Source of the DNA: Cladosporium sp. IMV 00045
Taxonomy: Eukaryota > Ascomycota > Dothideomycetes > Cladosporiales > Cladosporiaceae
Reading direction: 5' to 3'
Assembly: GCA_001931905.2 (NCBI GenBank)
Contig: MSJI02000337.1
Location: 1-38,458 of the forward strand
DNA length: 38,458 nt
How positions within the stretch are numbered: the first letter of the stretch is position 1; every line of letters starts with the position of its first letter. The position numbers and the translations under genes are program-made. Below are positions 18,470-29,018 of the stretch, one piece after another. Below the pieces are notes generated by a model. That model did no database searches. It saw only the letters and a program-made list of their open reading frames with translations, and was not told where the DNA came from.

Positions 18470-19903
18470 TTATGAAGGACGCCTGATAGCACCGAATCCT
18501 CCCAATGATCCGAATGGAGCGCCAAAATTGCTGCTGGCTTTCTTTTTGAGTTTGATGCCACCTTGGTCAAATTTGCGCTGCACGTCCTCGTCAAGGATTT
18601 CGTTCGAGGTCACTTGCGAAAGCGGGTTGGAGAGCATGTCGGATTGCGGGGAAATGGCGCTTGAGCCTGCAGTTGCTGGCTGGGTTGGGACTTCTTGCGT
18701 GCCAGCGGGAGGAGGAGGTACGGGATGATTGGCGTCACTGAGAGGGCTTTTAGTAAATTTGTTCGAGTGCGAGTGGCCATGTCGCGGGAAGCAGTACCTG
18801 GCAACCGACTTGGGGCTGCCATCCAGCCCGCCACTTCTCGGACTGGCAAGGCCAGGAGAGGGCGTTGCGAAAATGAGGGGCCGACTCTCTTCGGTGCCTG
18901 GGGATTGTGCGATCTTTTCTAATCTCTTGCATAGCATTTCTTCGGTGAAGTTATGCTCTCCTGGCTGATTTGGGAGCTCAGGCATGCTCAATGGGCCGGT
19001 CAATGATGGGTCCTCTTCTTCGTCGTTACTCCTCACCAGGAAAGAATTGATATGAGTGTTATTCTTTGTAGGCGTGTCATCAATGTCCGCGAGGGTCATG
19101 TTATTGGGCGGCGGAGTAAGCGGTCGAGCGGGTGTTTTGATCGGAGTGTGACCTGCATGTGCCTTGTATTCATCCGGGATTGGGGAAAGTGCTTTCAATG
19201 AGCCTGGTGAAAGAGGCGGGATTTCTTCGACCGTGTTGCTCTCTTCTGCGAATGAAACCACAGAATTGGTGCGCTGTTTCTGGCTGCTGGCTACAGTATC
19301 AATCAGAGGGATCTGGATTGACGTCGGTGCTCCTTCTCTTCGCTTCGACAAAGGCTCAATGTTCTCGTCTTCGGCAATGCTCGGTAGTCGGTGGTTCGAC
19401 AGGCGGGAAGTTGGCGGAGAAGTGATGCTGCCTCCATTGTTCGGCGAGATGATTGGCGACTTTGCAGGGCTGTACCTGAATCAGTAAGTTGATGCGCCAG
19501 AACTGAAGAGGTTTGTGCGGGTGACGACATACCTGTGACCACTGTTGGTGATCAACAGCTTCTCCAAGCTACTTATCCGCTGATACAGGCTCTCCCTCTC
19601 ATAGGACCAGGCTTCCCTTTCAGCAGCAAAAGCGGAATGCAATTGCGACATGGCAGTGGATTGTTTGTGAATTATGGCTTGCAGGTCGGGGCTGTCGCCA
19701 AAGAGTGAGCCATTTGGCGACATGATCCGGCCGTTAGGCGACAGGAAAGGGTCGGTCGGGTTGTAGCCAAAGGGAGGAGATATGGTGGAAGCGAGGGCGT
19801 CGTTTGGAGTGGGCTCGAATGCCATGGGAGGAGATTTGGCCCGCTTGGAAGGCTGCGGGGCGTCGGTGAGGGGAGGAGACGAGGTAGATGTCGGGAATGC
19901 CAT
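18470..19903 (-). CDS. Disordered protein with a coiled coil; function unknown
   Basis: Two exons (19533-19903 and 18470-19475) around an intron at 19476-19532 (AG-GTATGT donor, CTTACTGATTCAG acceptor) give 458 residues. The ATG at 19903 is the first true ATG; the longer frame begins with TTG. The N-terminus is rich in Ser, Pro and Thr with SPNG repeats. Residues 72-120 form a predicted coiled coil (EREAWSYERESLYQRISSLE). The rest is low complexity, with many SP/TP sites (possible proline-directed kinase targets), and a more ordered island LTGPLSMPELPNQP followed by FTEEMLCKRLEKI. The C-terminus is basic (KLKKKASSNFGAPFG). A further 51-nt in-frame segment (about SVA-RYCFPRH to NKFTK) could be an intron. 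I do not recognise a family name. Confidence 0.68.
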
Positions 19904-21669
19904 GGTTGCGCCTGTCGCGTCGGTGTGAGGGCTCAATTCATCAGGGTGGAAGAGTCCAGGTGGGATGGATGATGACTGCAGGAGTTGAAGATTGCGGCGG
20001 GGAAGGGAGCATGCAGCGATGACAGGAACAAGAAGAGGTAGAAGGAGTGAGGAGTGAGAAGAGGCAGGCAGGCAGGCAGGCAGGTATGAATGAATGAATC
20101 AGGTAATAATGAGTGAGTGAATGCAGGGCAAATGTTGTGGGTATTGGACTGGAAGTGCGTGGAGAAGTGGTGGAGGGAGCAACGGTGATGTGGAGTCAGA
20201 GTGATGAAGGGCCTCGCTGGTCTCTTCCGCTCTGGGGATTTGGGCAGGCAAATCAAGGGCTTCCGATGGCGTATGGCGTATGCGCTCTCTCTCACGCGAG
20301 GGGAGCCAATGGGCGGGAGGTGATGGAGTCACTTCGGATGGTGAGTGAGACCTTCGAACGCCAGATCGACAGGAACATCGGCCCGTGGGATGTGGCGCTG
20401 GCAGAGTGCGCCCTCGCCGTCTTCTCCCGTGCTTCTACTCTACTTCAAGGTGATAAGTACCTGAACATTATTCTAGGCTAGAGACTGCGGCGGAGGAGGA
20501 GTTGAAGCATATTGACCCAGCAAGCCTGTCGGTCGACACATCGCAGAAAATAATGCAAACGCCCCGGCAGACACAGATGCTCTGAATGCTGTCCAAGGGA
20601 TGGATGTTTGTGCTAGACGCGGGCAGTGGCAGAGATGGGGCTTGCTATAGTAGTCAATAATTACCCTTGAGTAGTTCGAACCTCAGTTTAAGCAAGCAAG
20701 CTGCATCTGTGCCCTGCACCAGACTCGCCAGCACATCACTGCTCATGAATCGTATCTGATTGGCGGTGTGAAGGCAGATTGTGTTTGGGACGAAAGGAGA
20801 GGACATGCATATTCGTTGTCGCTTTGATCACTGTTGGAGCCCAAGTCTAGACTGCCGTGGACGCGTGAGTGTCTTGAGACGTCGAGACATTTGATGGTAT
20901 TGATCATATGCGCAAGCATACATAATGTCTTCTTACAGAGTGCCTGAGATAACACGCGATCTGCAAGATAGCAGCGCGAAAGAGCCATTGAGTTGGTGTG
21001 TCTCAGTTCGTTCTACTTCTGTCTATCAGGTTCCGACTTCACACGACTTGCAGACAGCCCATGCTTTGTCATCTACTGTTTATTTTTGCTACAACGACGG
21101 TCAAGAAACAACACAACAAGCAAGAAAAGCATCTCTGTCCTTAGCTGACCATCATTCCAACTCCCTATTTCGGCTCCGCGCCCGACAGATAGCATACTCC
21201 ACGTGGTCGAACTCTGTTGTGCCCTCTCTTCTCCGCCGTTGAGTGCCAACTCCAATTTTGAGACCTGAACAATCCTTCGAGACTGAAGAGATCAAGAGTC
21301 GTAACAACAGTTCAATCCTCTCATACATGCGACCACATCATGCTCACATGCCTCCGCTCACTTTCACTTCTCACACCCTCCGGGCGACATCGGCTGAATA
21401 ACAGTTGCTAAGCCGGGAAGTTGGCCGACGACGCGCAAACTACCCAAGGCTGAATCCGTGAATCCACTCCTGCCTGGTCTCCGCAACCAAACCTGCCTTA
21501 CGACTTCTTGTCCTCTCACCACCATCTTTGACGGCCCACTTTCACAAACGTCATTTCTTACCTTTCTTTGCTCTCCTCTGTGAAACTCCAGTCTTCCCCA
21601 GTTGCTGTCTTTCTTCTTGCTTGGAATCACGTCCATTGGAGCAGCTAACACCCCACCACTTCGCCCAAC
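19904..21669. other. Long divergent intergenic region
   Basis: About 1.8 kb separate the divergent coiled-coil and BAR-SH3 genes. It contains repeat tracts near 20063-20098 and a pyrimidine-rich leader before the ATG at 21670. Frames on both strands up to 122 codons are unsupported. Confidence 0.45.
20063..20098. repeat. (GGCA)5 then (TGAA)3 tetranucleotide repeats
   Basis: GGCA is repeated five times, followed by GGTA and three TGAA units. The tract is upstream of the minus-strand coiled-coil gene, probably in its leader. Confidence 0.9.
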
Positions 21670-23368
21670 ATGAAGTCCATGCAGAGGCGTTTCGGCGCCT
21701 TCCAGAAGAGGTCTGACGATCAGGCCGATGTTGGTGCTGTTCTGGCCGATTTCAAGGCTACCGATGCCATGATTGAGCAGGTAAGCCTATCCCTACATAC
21801 TAGCAAAATCCACATGACTACCTATTAACATACAACAGCTGGCCAAAGATCTCAAAGCATGGAAAGAAGGCTGGGAAGACATCCTCAAAGGCCAATACGA
21901 GGCAGTAGAGGCCTTCGCCAATCTCTACAAGCCTTGCGAGCCTATCGACCACGAGCAGCCGCACCGCCCTGTGCCCACCCCGAAAAGATATATGGACAAG
22001 TGTCAGGCGCTGCAGAAGATCTACGCCGAGCTCGCGAAGGACTTGCAGCAGGAGATCGACATGGTGCAGAACAGGCTGGTCAGTCCTGCGGAATCGGCCA
22101 GGGCTTGCTTGAAGCCACTGAAGAAGACCCTGAAGCATAGGGAGAACACAAAGCTCGATTATGAGAGGTATCTGAGCAGGACCGAACACGCGCAGAAGAA
22201 GACGACCAGGAGCATGAAGGAGGAAACCGCACTTGCCAAGCACGAGTCCGACCTTGCCCAAGCGCATGTGGATTATCAAAATGCCGACGATCAGATCAAG
22301 GAGAGCTTCCCCCCGATCACCGCAGCAGTAAAGGCACTGCTCCCACAGCTCTTGGCTCTCCAAATCAGGATTCAGACAACTCTAGTGGGACAGTACTACA
22401 CCATCCTGGACCAGTATACCAGAGAGCATGGCATGCCCAATCCGGCACCGGGGAATGCCGAAATCATCAGCGTTCACGACCAGGAATTTACCAGTCTTCG
22501 CAAGGAGCTTGAAGGCGGTCTCGTCACAGTCGCAAAAGGCAAAGCTGTCTCGATGCCCATGAACCTGCCCGAAAAAGATGACAGCACCATCACCGGGCTT
22601 GGGATTCGCAACAGAATCGGCTACCGCAAGACAAGCGGTCAGAATGGCGCACCAGTACGACCTGCAAATGCCTCCCCCCAAGACCAGCAGCTCGCAATCG
22701 GCGCCCCACCAGACAAACCTCTCGCCCTCAAAATGACACCCGAGCACCCCGACGACGACGAAGAACCCGCCCCTGCCAAACCTCCCCGGCCAGGAACCGT
22801 ACCCTCCTACGGCTCCTACGGCACACCATCGCCCGCGATCCCCACATCAAGCAAACCACGCATCTCCTCCATGCCAACCGCCAGCCCCGGCCCACCACCC
22901 TACTCCGAGAAACCCTCTCCCATGATCCCCTCATACTCCAACTCCGGCACGCCTAACCAAGCCCACGGCGGCGCCACGCCCCCCTCCTACTACAACACGC
23001 CGAACTCCTCCCTCTCCAACTCCGACTACTTCACGCAACAACAGCAACAGCAACAATCGCAAGCAGCAGCAGCAGCCGAGCAAGCGCGCCGCGCCTCTTC
23101 CACTTCCAGCATCAGCGCCGCCAGCATCGCCGCCAAGAAAAAGAAACCCCCACCCCCTGTGCCCACCAAGCGTCTGCCGAGCGTGCAGCAGGTGCAGTAC
23201 GTCACTGCTCTGTACGATTTTGAGGGCCAGGCGGATGGCGATTTGGCTTTTAGGGAGGGCGATCGCATTAGGATTGTGAAGAAGACGGAGAGTGTGGATG
23301 ATTGGTGGGATGGAGAGTTGGGGGGCGTGAAGGGTTGTTTTCCGGCGAATTACGTGAGGATGGGTTGA
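21670..23368 (+). CDS. BAR and SH3 domain protein (amphiphysin/Rvs167-like)
   Basis: Exon 1 (21670-21780) and exon 2 (21839-23368) are joined over an intron with GTAAGC and ACAACAG ends; the product has 546 residues. Residues about 15-240 form a BAR domain (LAKDLKAWKEGWEDIL, KYMDKCQAL-type helix 2, then charged helices), which dimerises and bends membranes. A long linker follows, rich in Pro, Ser, Thr and Tyr, with a Gln run, an Ala run and KKKKPPPPVPTKR. The C-terminal SH3 domain starts at ALYDF (494-498), has WWDG at 526-529 and ends FPANYVRMG. Rvs167-type proteins act with actin in endocytic scission; this role is inferred. The N-terminus (MKSMQRRFGAFQKR) differs from canonical Rvs167, so it may be the second filamentous-fungal BAR-SH3 subfamily. 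Confidence 0.9.
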
Positions 23369-23703
23369 TCGGATGGGAGAGGGCGATTGCCTCTGCATGC
23401 GGGAGAGAAGTTCTTGCAAAGAAGTCCAGTCGGCGCGAAGAAGATATCACCCCTGTTTCGTAATTCTTGTAATCAAACAACCAACCGCACTACCTCACTC
23501 CCCGTTCTCACTTGACTTTCTATCCTGAGACGTACTCACTCTCCCTTCTCAGGTGCGCGAAGCCCACTCCGCTTCTCCATGCCCTTCCCAAAAAAAAAGA
23601 CTCAGCGCTTAAACGACTTCATGATCTCTCACAGCCTCGAAACAGTCCAAACAGCACAGCGTGAAAAAAAGATAATCAAGCTAGATACAGCAAAAGAAGA
23701 TGT
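23369..23703. other. Intergenic region
   Basis: It lies between the BAR-SH3 stop and the 3' end of tRNA-Leu. An A8 run at about 23593-23600 and A7 near 23665 lie downstream of the minus-strand tRNA and read as T runs on that strand. Confidence 0.45.
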
Positions 23704-23811
23704 TGATGAGAGTGGGATTCGAACCCACGCCCTTTCGGACTAGCGATTTGCGGAAATATCGAGGACGATATCGCCTTAAGCTAGCGCCTTAGACCGCTCG
23801 GCCATCTCACC
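23704..23811 (-). tRNA. tRNA-Leu(AAG) with 28-nt intron
   Basis: On the minus strand the acceptor arms GGTGAGA/TCTCATC pair, the T arm is GTGGG-TTCGAAT-CCCAC, and the A box is TGGCCGAGCGG. The anticodon stem CTAGC/GCTAG brackets TTAAGG, a 28-nt intron beginning CGATATCGTC, and C; without the intron the loop is TTAAGGC with anticodon AAG. The long variable arm (TCCGAAAGGGC) fits a class II tRNA. The discriminator is A. Confidence 0.94.
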
Positions 23812-24490
23812 TGGGGGTTGCATGAAGGGTTGAGATTGTTAGTATTTATCTGTAGCTTTGCGCAAACGATGGTTAGTTTGACTTAGGGATGGCACGAGTG
23901 GCTAGGGTGGGACGGCTCTTCACTTAGCGATTGTTAAATGGCTATCGCTGCGAAGACGTTGATGCTGGATGTCAATTGATTGTTTTGCTATTGATAGCCT
24001 TTTGGTGATCAGCGGGCACCGTCGGAGGGAACGGCTTGATCGATACCTTAGACACCGACTCTTCGATGCCGCGGCACGATGGAAATGCGATAGCATCTTC
24101 AAACGTTTACCACCCACATACCCAGTTTCATCTAGAGGCGATCCATCAAAACCATTATTACAAAAAGCTCAAATCAATTCCACGTCCGCTGAATGATATC
24201 TGGCATCTTGTAAAGTTTAGAATTCATAATGTATTGCCCTTTGCATCCCCAAAGCACCTCCGCGACATTACTTGCCCCCAGCTATTGTCAACCGATCCTG
24301 CGAGCCAGTTCCATGACATCAGGTCATCGTCTTATTCTTCCCATAGCGACATCGTACGGCGTTCCAAGAGCGCCAACATCGAGGAGATCATTGTGTCTTG
24401 CTCCCGCTCAACTCCGCATTCCAGCAGAACGATCCATTGAACCACTGAGAAGCCATTCTGTGTCTATCTCGCCAGTGCAAGATCAAGCTC
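23812..24490. other. Intergenic region
   Basis: It holds the 5' flank of tRNA-Leu and the 3' side of the membrane-protein gene. Frames up to 134 codons have no recognisable features. Confidence 0.4.
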
Positions 24491-25335
24491 CTAGACTCCC
24501 AACTTGGTGCGATCCCGCCATTCCCGCAATCGCCTTCTCATCCTGATCAGTATCTCGATGGCCTGACCAATTGTGTACACGCTAGCGAGAATGTAGTAGG
24601 CAACCTTGTCCCAGGTATAAAACTCCTTGGACATACGAACTATTTCATCGACTTTGGAAGTAGATGTATCGTTGGCCGATCCCCGGTGCACCGTGGTGTT
24701 GAGCAAGACAATGTCGGTTCGAGGCATCTTCTGGACAATAGTGCAGTTTTTGGACGGTTGGTTCGACGGTGTCGCGAAACGACCAGTGGACTCGATGGAG
24801 GGGACTGGGGATGGTCCATTGAAGCATATAGTCAACGAGGCAGTGGTGGAATTGGGACCAGCATCAATGTGAACAGTGCGGTTCGGGTCGAAGAATCTGG
24901 CCAGATTTTGCACACCACTGATGATCATGTCGACATATTGCTCAGTGTTCTCCACAACCACTGCGTCAGAGGATGTGGATGTGGGTTTGTATTCGTTGAC
25001 GGTGGTGCTCGATTGGGATCTGGTCGGTTTTGTGCCATTGACGAAAGATGCCTTGGTGGAAGATCGCCTGCGAGTCTGCACCGGAAGAGCATGCTCGAGG
25101 GTGACAAAAGAATCGGTAACAGGGTCGCCAGTAGGGTACGAGGGCTTGGCTACGGAGGCACTTAAGGTGGTTCCCGCCCTGGGGTAGCGCCAAATTGTCT
25201 GGTTCTGATTGGCAGAAACTAGCTCAAGGTTAGACAGAGTCCGAAAGATAGAGTCTCAAAGCCACGTGACCCACATGTCAAGCAACTGCATGCGGTGACA
25301 AGCCATAGAAGTGGAATAGTCTTGGTGACAATCAT
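24491..25335 (-). CDS. Hypothetical type I membrane glycoprotein
   Basis: The long frame lacks an ATG, but a 61-nt first exon at 25275-25335 joins it through a 56-nt intron (25219-25274) with GTGGGT donor, CTAAC branch point and GAGCTAG acceptor. The product has 262 residues. It starts MIVTKTIPLLWLVTACS, a good signal peptide. The middle is Ser/Thr-rich and carries many Asn-x-Ser/Thr sites (NQT, NGT, NRT, NST, NCT, NTT, NDT), as expected for a lumenal or extracellular part. Near the C-terminus is one hydrophobic helix (KVAYYILASVYTIGQAIEILI) followed by a basic tail (RMRRRLREWRDRTKLGV), which fits a cytosolic end. I know no family; it may be lineage-specific. It may act as a wall or surface protein, but this is only inferred from topology. 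Confidence 0.66.
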
Positions 25336-25504
25336 GGTCAATGATGCTGTATGATATCAAGATTGGTGATGTAAGTCGGTTTTGCGGACGATATGAGTTG
25401 AGACTATGGTCGATACAAAAGCATATGTTAGCGACAATTGAGTTTCACCTGCTACTTATCTATCATTTAAAAGAGTTGTTTCTTCGTTATAAGGGAGGCT
25501 CTTG

Positions 25505-25642
25505 AACGCCTAGCCGGATCTTTTCTTGGCAAAGCCTTGGGGTCAAGCTTACTGCGCAAAATCTTGTAACGCCTAGCCGAATCGTTTCTGGGCAAAACCT
25601 TGGTGCCAAAGGTACTGCGCAAAATCTTATAACGCCCAGCCG
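25505..25642. repeat. Minisatellite, period 63 bp, about 2.2 copies
   Basis: Units start at 25505, 25568 and 25631, each with AACGCC(T/C)AGCCG; the first two continue with TTTCT(T/G)GGCAAA and end ACTGCGCAAAATCTT. The spacing is exactly 63 bp both times, with a few substitutions and no indels, so the array is fairly young or under constraint. The third copy breaks off after about 12 bp. Confidence 0.9.
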
Positions 25643-26766
25643 CCTGTCAGATCTTGCCAAGCTCGATTTTTCCCTAATCACGTACCTGAACCTACATCTA
25701 GGATGGACTCCGGAACGCCTTAAGGTACTGATCATACTGCAGGGTGTTGGCGACTTGCTATTTGCTTCAAGACCTAACGTCGCCCATACAAACACGTTCC
25801 TCCTGCTTTCATAAAACGTTTATGCATCGCTTCGTATCGCATGCATGGCTTTCGTTAAACCTCCTCGGGATTTCGTACCAAGGCGCAATCTCTCCGATAG
25901 TATCTATGGTATTCCAAGAAGAAGTTGGCCTTAGTCTTTATGGATGTTTGTATTTATACTACGAGGACGTTGTGTTCTTGAGGATGTAGGCAAGGCAGTC
26001 TTGGTGCTAATATGACTGCCAGTAGGCTGTTGCAGGATCTGTTGTTATCTCATACTGGAGATGGTTGGTAGAGCTGCAGCTTTTCACAGGAGGCCATACC
26101 CTCCGGAGCACTGCTTGATCGGCTTCTGTTCAGCCTGGTGTCGATTTTGTCAAGTCCGAATGTTTATAGCATGGAGCGAGCGTAGCCGTATGGGTGCTCA
26201 GATTTTACAGCGACAGCAGTGCCCTTTTCTCGAAATAATGTAATGACGTTGGTAACACATAGAGAGTACTAGATCGCGTAGTGTTGATCGATAGATAACA
26301 TCATAGTGGCCAAGTCACCACATGTGCGTGCAACTCGCGGAGCTACGGGCAGCACTGTAATGCGAAGAGGCATGATGACCCTGGTCCTCCTATCGATTTT
26401 GAATTCCCAAGCACTGCAATTGTGCTTTTCCATTCAACTTCTCTGTCGCTTCATGAGATATCAAGTGACAAAAGACCTTCGTGAGAACAGCACATTCTTT
26501 GACACGCGTGAGATACAGCAAGTAGTAGAACGAAGCGCCGGGGCACAACGACAGCGCAACGATGGCGATGATAGGTCACGTCAGCTTGAATGGATGTTCG
26601 GTATCAAGTTAGGCACCAAGCTTATGCTCGACACTGACAATCTCCTACACTCATGCCAGAAGAAACCACTCTCGTTAATGCTATGCTTGAGCGCGTCGCT
26701 GATGACATGCAAGGCTGCAATCAGCCCATGTGCATATTGTGCAGACTCTCGACATCATGAATTTTG

Positions 26767-27100
26767 TGAGCGAGGCAACACAATTATCTTTCCAAAGTAA
26801 AGACATGTGAGCGAGGCAGTGCAAAGCCCCAGTGAGGCAGAGCAATGCCAAGCGAGGCAGTGCTAAGTATTCTCCAATAGCAAAGACGTGCGAGTGAGGC
26901 AGAGCAAGTCCCAAGGAGGCAGTGCCGAGTGTGCTATCCCAATAGCAGTGTTCATGATTGAGGCAGAGCAGATTCCAGCGAGGCAGTGCTGAATGCTATC
27001 CAATAGAAAAGACATGCGAATGAGGCAGAGCAAATGCCAGCGAGGCAGTGTTAGGTATGCTATCCAAAAGCAAGCACACGTGAGTGAGGCAGTGCAGCGC
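26767..27100. repeat. Minisatellite, period 62-64 bp, about 5 copies
   Basis: The motif GAGTGAGGCAGAGCA recurs at about 26829, 26892, 26956, 27018 and 27082 (last with GTGCA), and each full unit has a second GAGGCAGTGC half-motif about 20 bp later, then a GCTATCCAATAG stretch and a spacer like AAAGACATGC. A partial, more diverged unit precedes it. Copies vary by substitutions and 1-2 bp indels. Minus-strand frames through it read repeats of Leu, Cys and Ala and are unlikely to be coding. Confidence 0.9.
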
Positions 27101-27753
27101 CCAAATACGCGGAAACACGTTGCTTCCTCGAGGCCTGAACACAGCACATTCGGAAGAGCATTAGATTTCTTAAGACACGCTGCTTCTTGCTGAAGGCGAC
27201 GAAATGTCTTTGGGCCACCATGGCGAAGACGATAGCAGAAATGTCAATTAGACTGCATTACGCGATAGCGGTATTCTCTCCATCGAAGGCTCCAGCAAAT
27301 ACGTGTACGGCCGTGCCGAGCTGGCTGATCACAATACCCCTTCTGCATAAAGGCCCATGTCGAAGACGAAATGTCTATTCGATACTTCAGAAGAAGGTCA
27401 AACGCTGTCAGCGTACTTTTCTGCGAGCTGAGCTTTGCGTACGCTCCCCCTTTCAATATGGAAGCTTCTGAAGTTGAACGCAGGCTCTATTGAACCCTAT
27501 GGTAATGTCATGTAGATGCCCGATGGGAGCCGTCGGCAGAGCTTGCGATCTACACAATCACTGCCCTGGCATGGCCAGGAACTGCTTTAAGCATCTTCTT
27601 TAATAATATCAATTATCGATTGAGAAAAACCGTGTTCGGGAAAATCGTATGTATTGTCGTTTGATAGTGTCTGGATATTCCGGCCGTCGCGGCACCACAT
27701 CGATGATGGGGGCTCTATGCACAAGCTTGTCATCGGCATTTCCCTGTGAAACA

Positions 27754-28176
27754 TTATGCGTGCCACATTACTGCCATTGGAGGCCCAGCGACCCTTTCCT
27801 TCGCGAAAGCCTTCAAGTCTGCCATTCGTCAGCATCGGCCAGATCCAAGTCCGTGACGCGGTCCTTACTTTTGTGCGCCTCGCACTCCTCGTCATAGTAC
27901 TTCACATCGTCAAGCGAGGAGAAGATTGTGTATGCGAGAACGTTGTAGCCTTGTGTGCGCGGATCATTGACAGGCTGGTGAGCATCGACCGAGAGGATGT
28001 ACGGTTTGCCGTCCTAGTTGAATTCCCACTGATAAGTCGTCTGACAACAGCGTGAGGTGCGATTAATCGTAACAAACCTTCTTCTGCTCGCGCGCGAGAG
28101 TTTGGTACCTCTCAAGGAATTGAGGAATGTCGGCTTCGTTCGCAACTTTGAACATGGTGATCCTCTGGACTGTCAT
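27754..28176 (-). CDS. Stress-responsive A/B barrel (Dabb) domain protein
   Basis: Three short exons (28078-28176, 27869-28013, 27754-27818) give 102 residues after removing introns of 64 nt (GTTTGT..CAACTAG) and 50 nt (GTAAGG..GGCAG). The product starts MTVQRITMFKVANEAD, continues KDGKPYILSVDAHQPVNDP, QGYNVLAYTIFSSLDDVKYY and DEECEAHKNLKAF, which match the Dabb dimeric alpha-beta barrel seen in fungal small proteins. The complete length is normal for a single Dabb domain. Such proteins are small cytosolic dimers; some act as stress proteins or as cyclases/enzymes, so function stays open. An in-frame upstream extension (…FTTHRNIHSSAAK) looks faintly like a mitochondrial presequence but has no ATG support that I could confirm. 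No single open frame reveals this gene. Confidence 0.8.
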
Positions 28177-28497
28177 TTTGGCGGCGCTAGAGTGGATGTT
28201 TCGGTGTGTAGTAAATCGAATATTCGCGGCAATTTTCCAGGGGAATGAAGATCGTGTAGGAAGAATCCTGCTTGAGCATCGAAACATGTTTGAAATGTAC
28301 TTGACCTTCGAATGGGAGTTCCGACCAGTACCAACCACTAGACAAAGTGATTTGGTCATGATCCATCGGGACTCCGATATCGTTATCCGATGCTTTCGGA
28401 CACGGCTCATGGGGGTTTCATGGTTGCCAGGTTAGGCAGTGTGGAGACACGTAGAATTATCTAGCCACGAATGATTGATAAAGACGAGACATGTCTC

Positions 28498-28532
<35 letters not shown>

Positions 28533-29018
28533 CTCACGCTTTGTAGACACCAAATCGAGAGAAGCAAGAGTGAGGACTGGAGGAGGTTGGTCGAGATTCG
28601 GCGCCGCAGCCAGCCACACGGAGATTTGGCATGCCCGCTTTTCCCCCCTTCCCAGCCAATTCATTCCAAGTCCGTTTCAAGCGTCCAACTTCCCAAATGT
28701 TCACCAAATGCTCCTGACTTGAATAGATATCGGTACATCTCGCCCAATTCGACTCGTAAAGCTATGGATCTGGTACTAGAAGGAAACGGTATTTCTTTGC
28801 GCTTGCAACTTTTGGACACAAAAAGCCATGCTGAGTTCAATATCTCTGAGATACCTCCGTAGTTCAAAGTATGAGCAAGTGAGAACGCTCGGACCACTAT
28901 CCCTCCCATTTTGCAGATGATTAATCAAAGGTACGGTATATGGTTACTTTTAATGTACCCTATCGTGCTACTGATTTTTCAGCTTTACTGGACCTCTGCA
29001 ATTCTTCTCATACACACT
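28177..29018. other. Divergent intergenic region
   Basis: It lies between the Dabb and arginase-fold gene starts. It contains the (TTG)11 tract and, near 28930-28981, intron-like signals (GTACGG..CTACTGATTTTTCAG) that probably mark an intron in the 5' leader of the arginase-fold gene. Confidence 0.5.
28498..28530. repeat. (TTG)11 microsatellite
   Basis: Eleven perfect TTG (CAA on the other strand) units lie in the divergent promoter region between the Dabb gene and the arginase-fold gene. Confidence 0.96.

Larger units (their letters stand above)
25336..27753. other. Gene-poor region with minisatellites
   Basis: About 2.4 kb without a supported gene. It contains two tandem arrays (own entries). 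Open frames on both strands are short, mutually overlapping and without domains. No transposase, reverse transcriptase or terminal repeat was recognised. Confidence 0.5.

Noticed and set aside
19933..20295. 120-codon minus frame directly upstream of the coiled-coil gene
   Set aside because: It lies in the probable leader, crosses tetranucleotide repeats and gives only His/Leu/Pro-rich sequence.
26863..27147. 94-codon minus frame with a Leu/Cys repeat
   Set aside because: The repeat comes from the minisatellite; unit lengths of 62 and 64 bp would shift the frame, so it is unlikely to be selected as protein.
25336..28460. Possible transposon remnant in the gene-poor stretch
   Set aside because: I found no terminal repeats, target-site duplication, transposase or reverse transcriptase motif, and no strong RIP-like AT bias; part of it holds a real Dabb gene.
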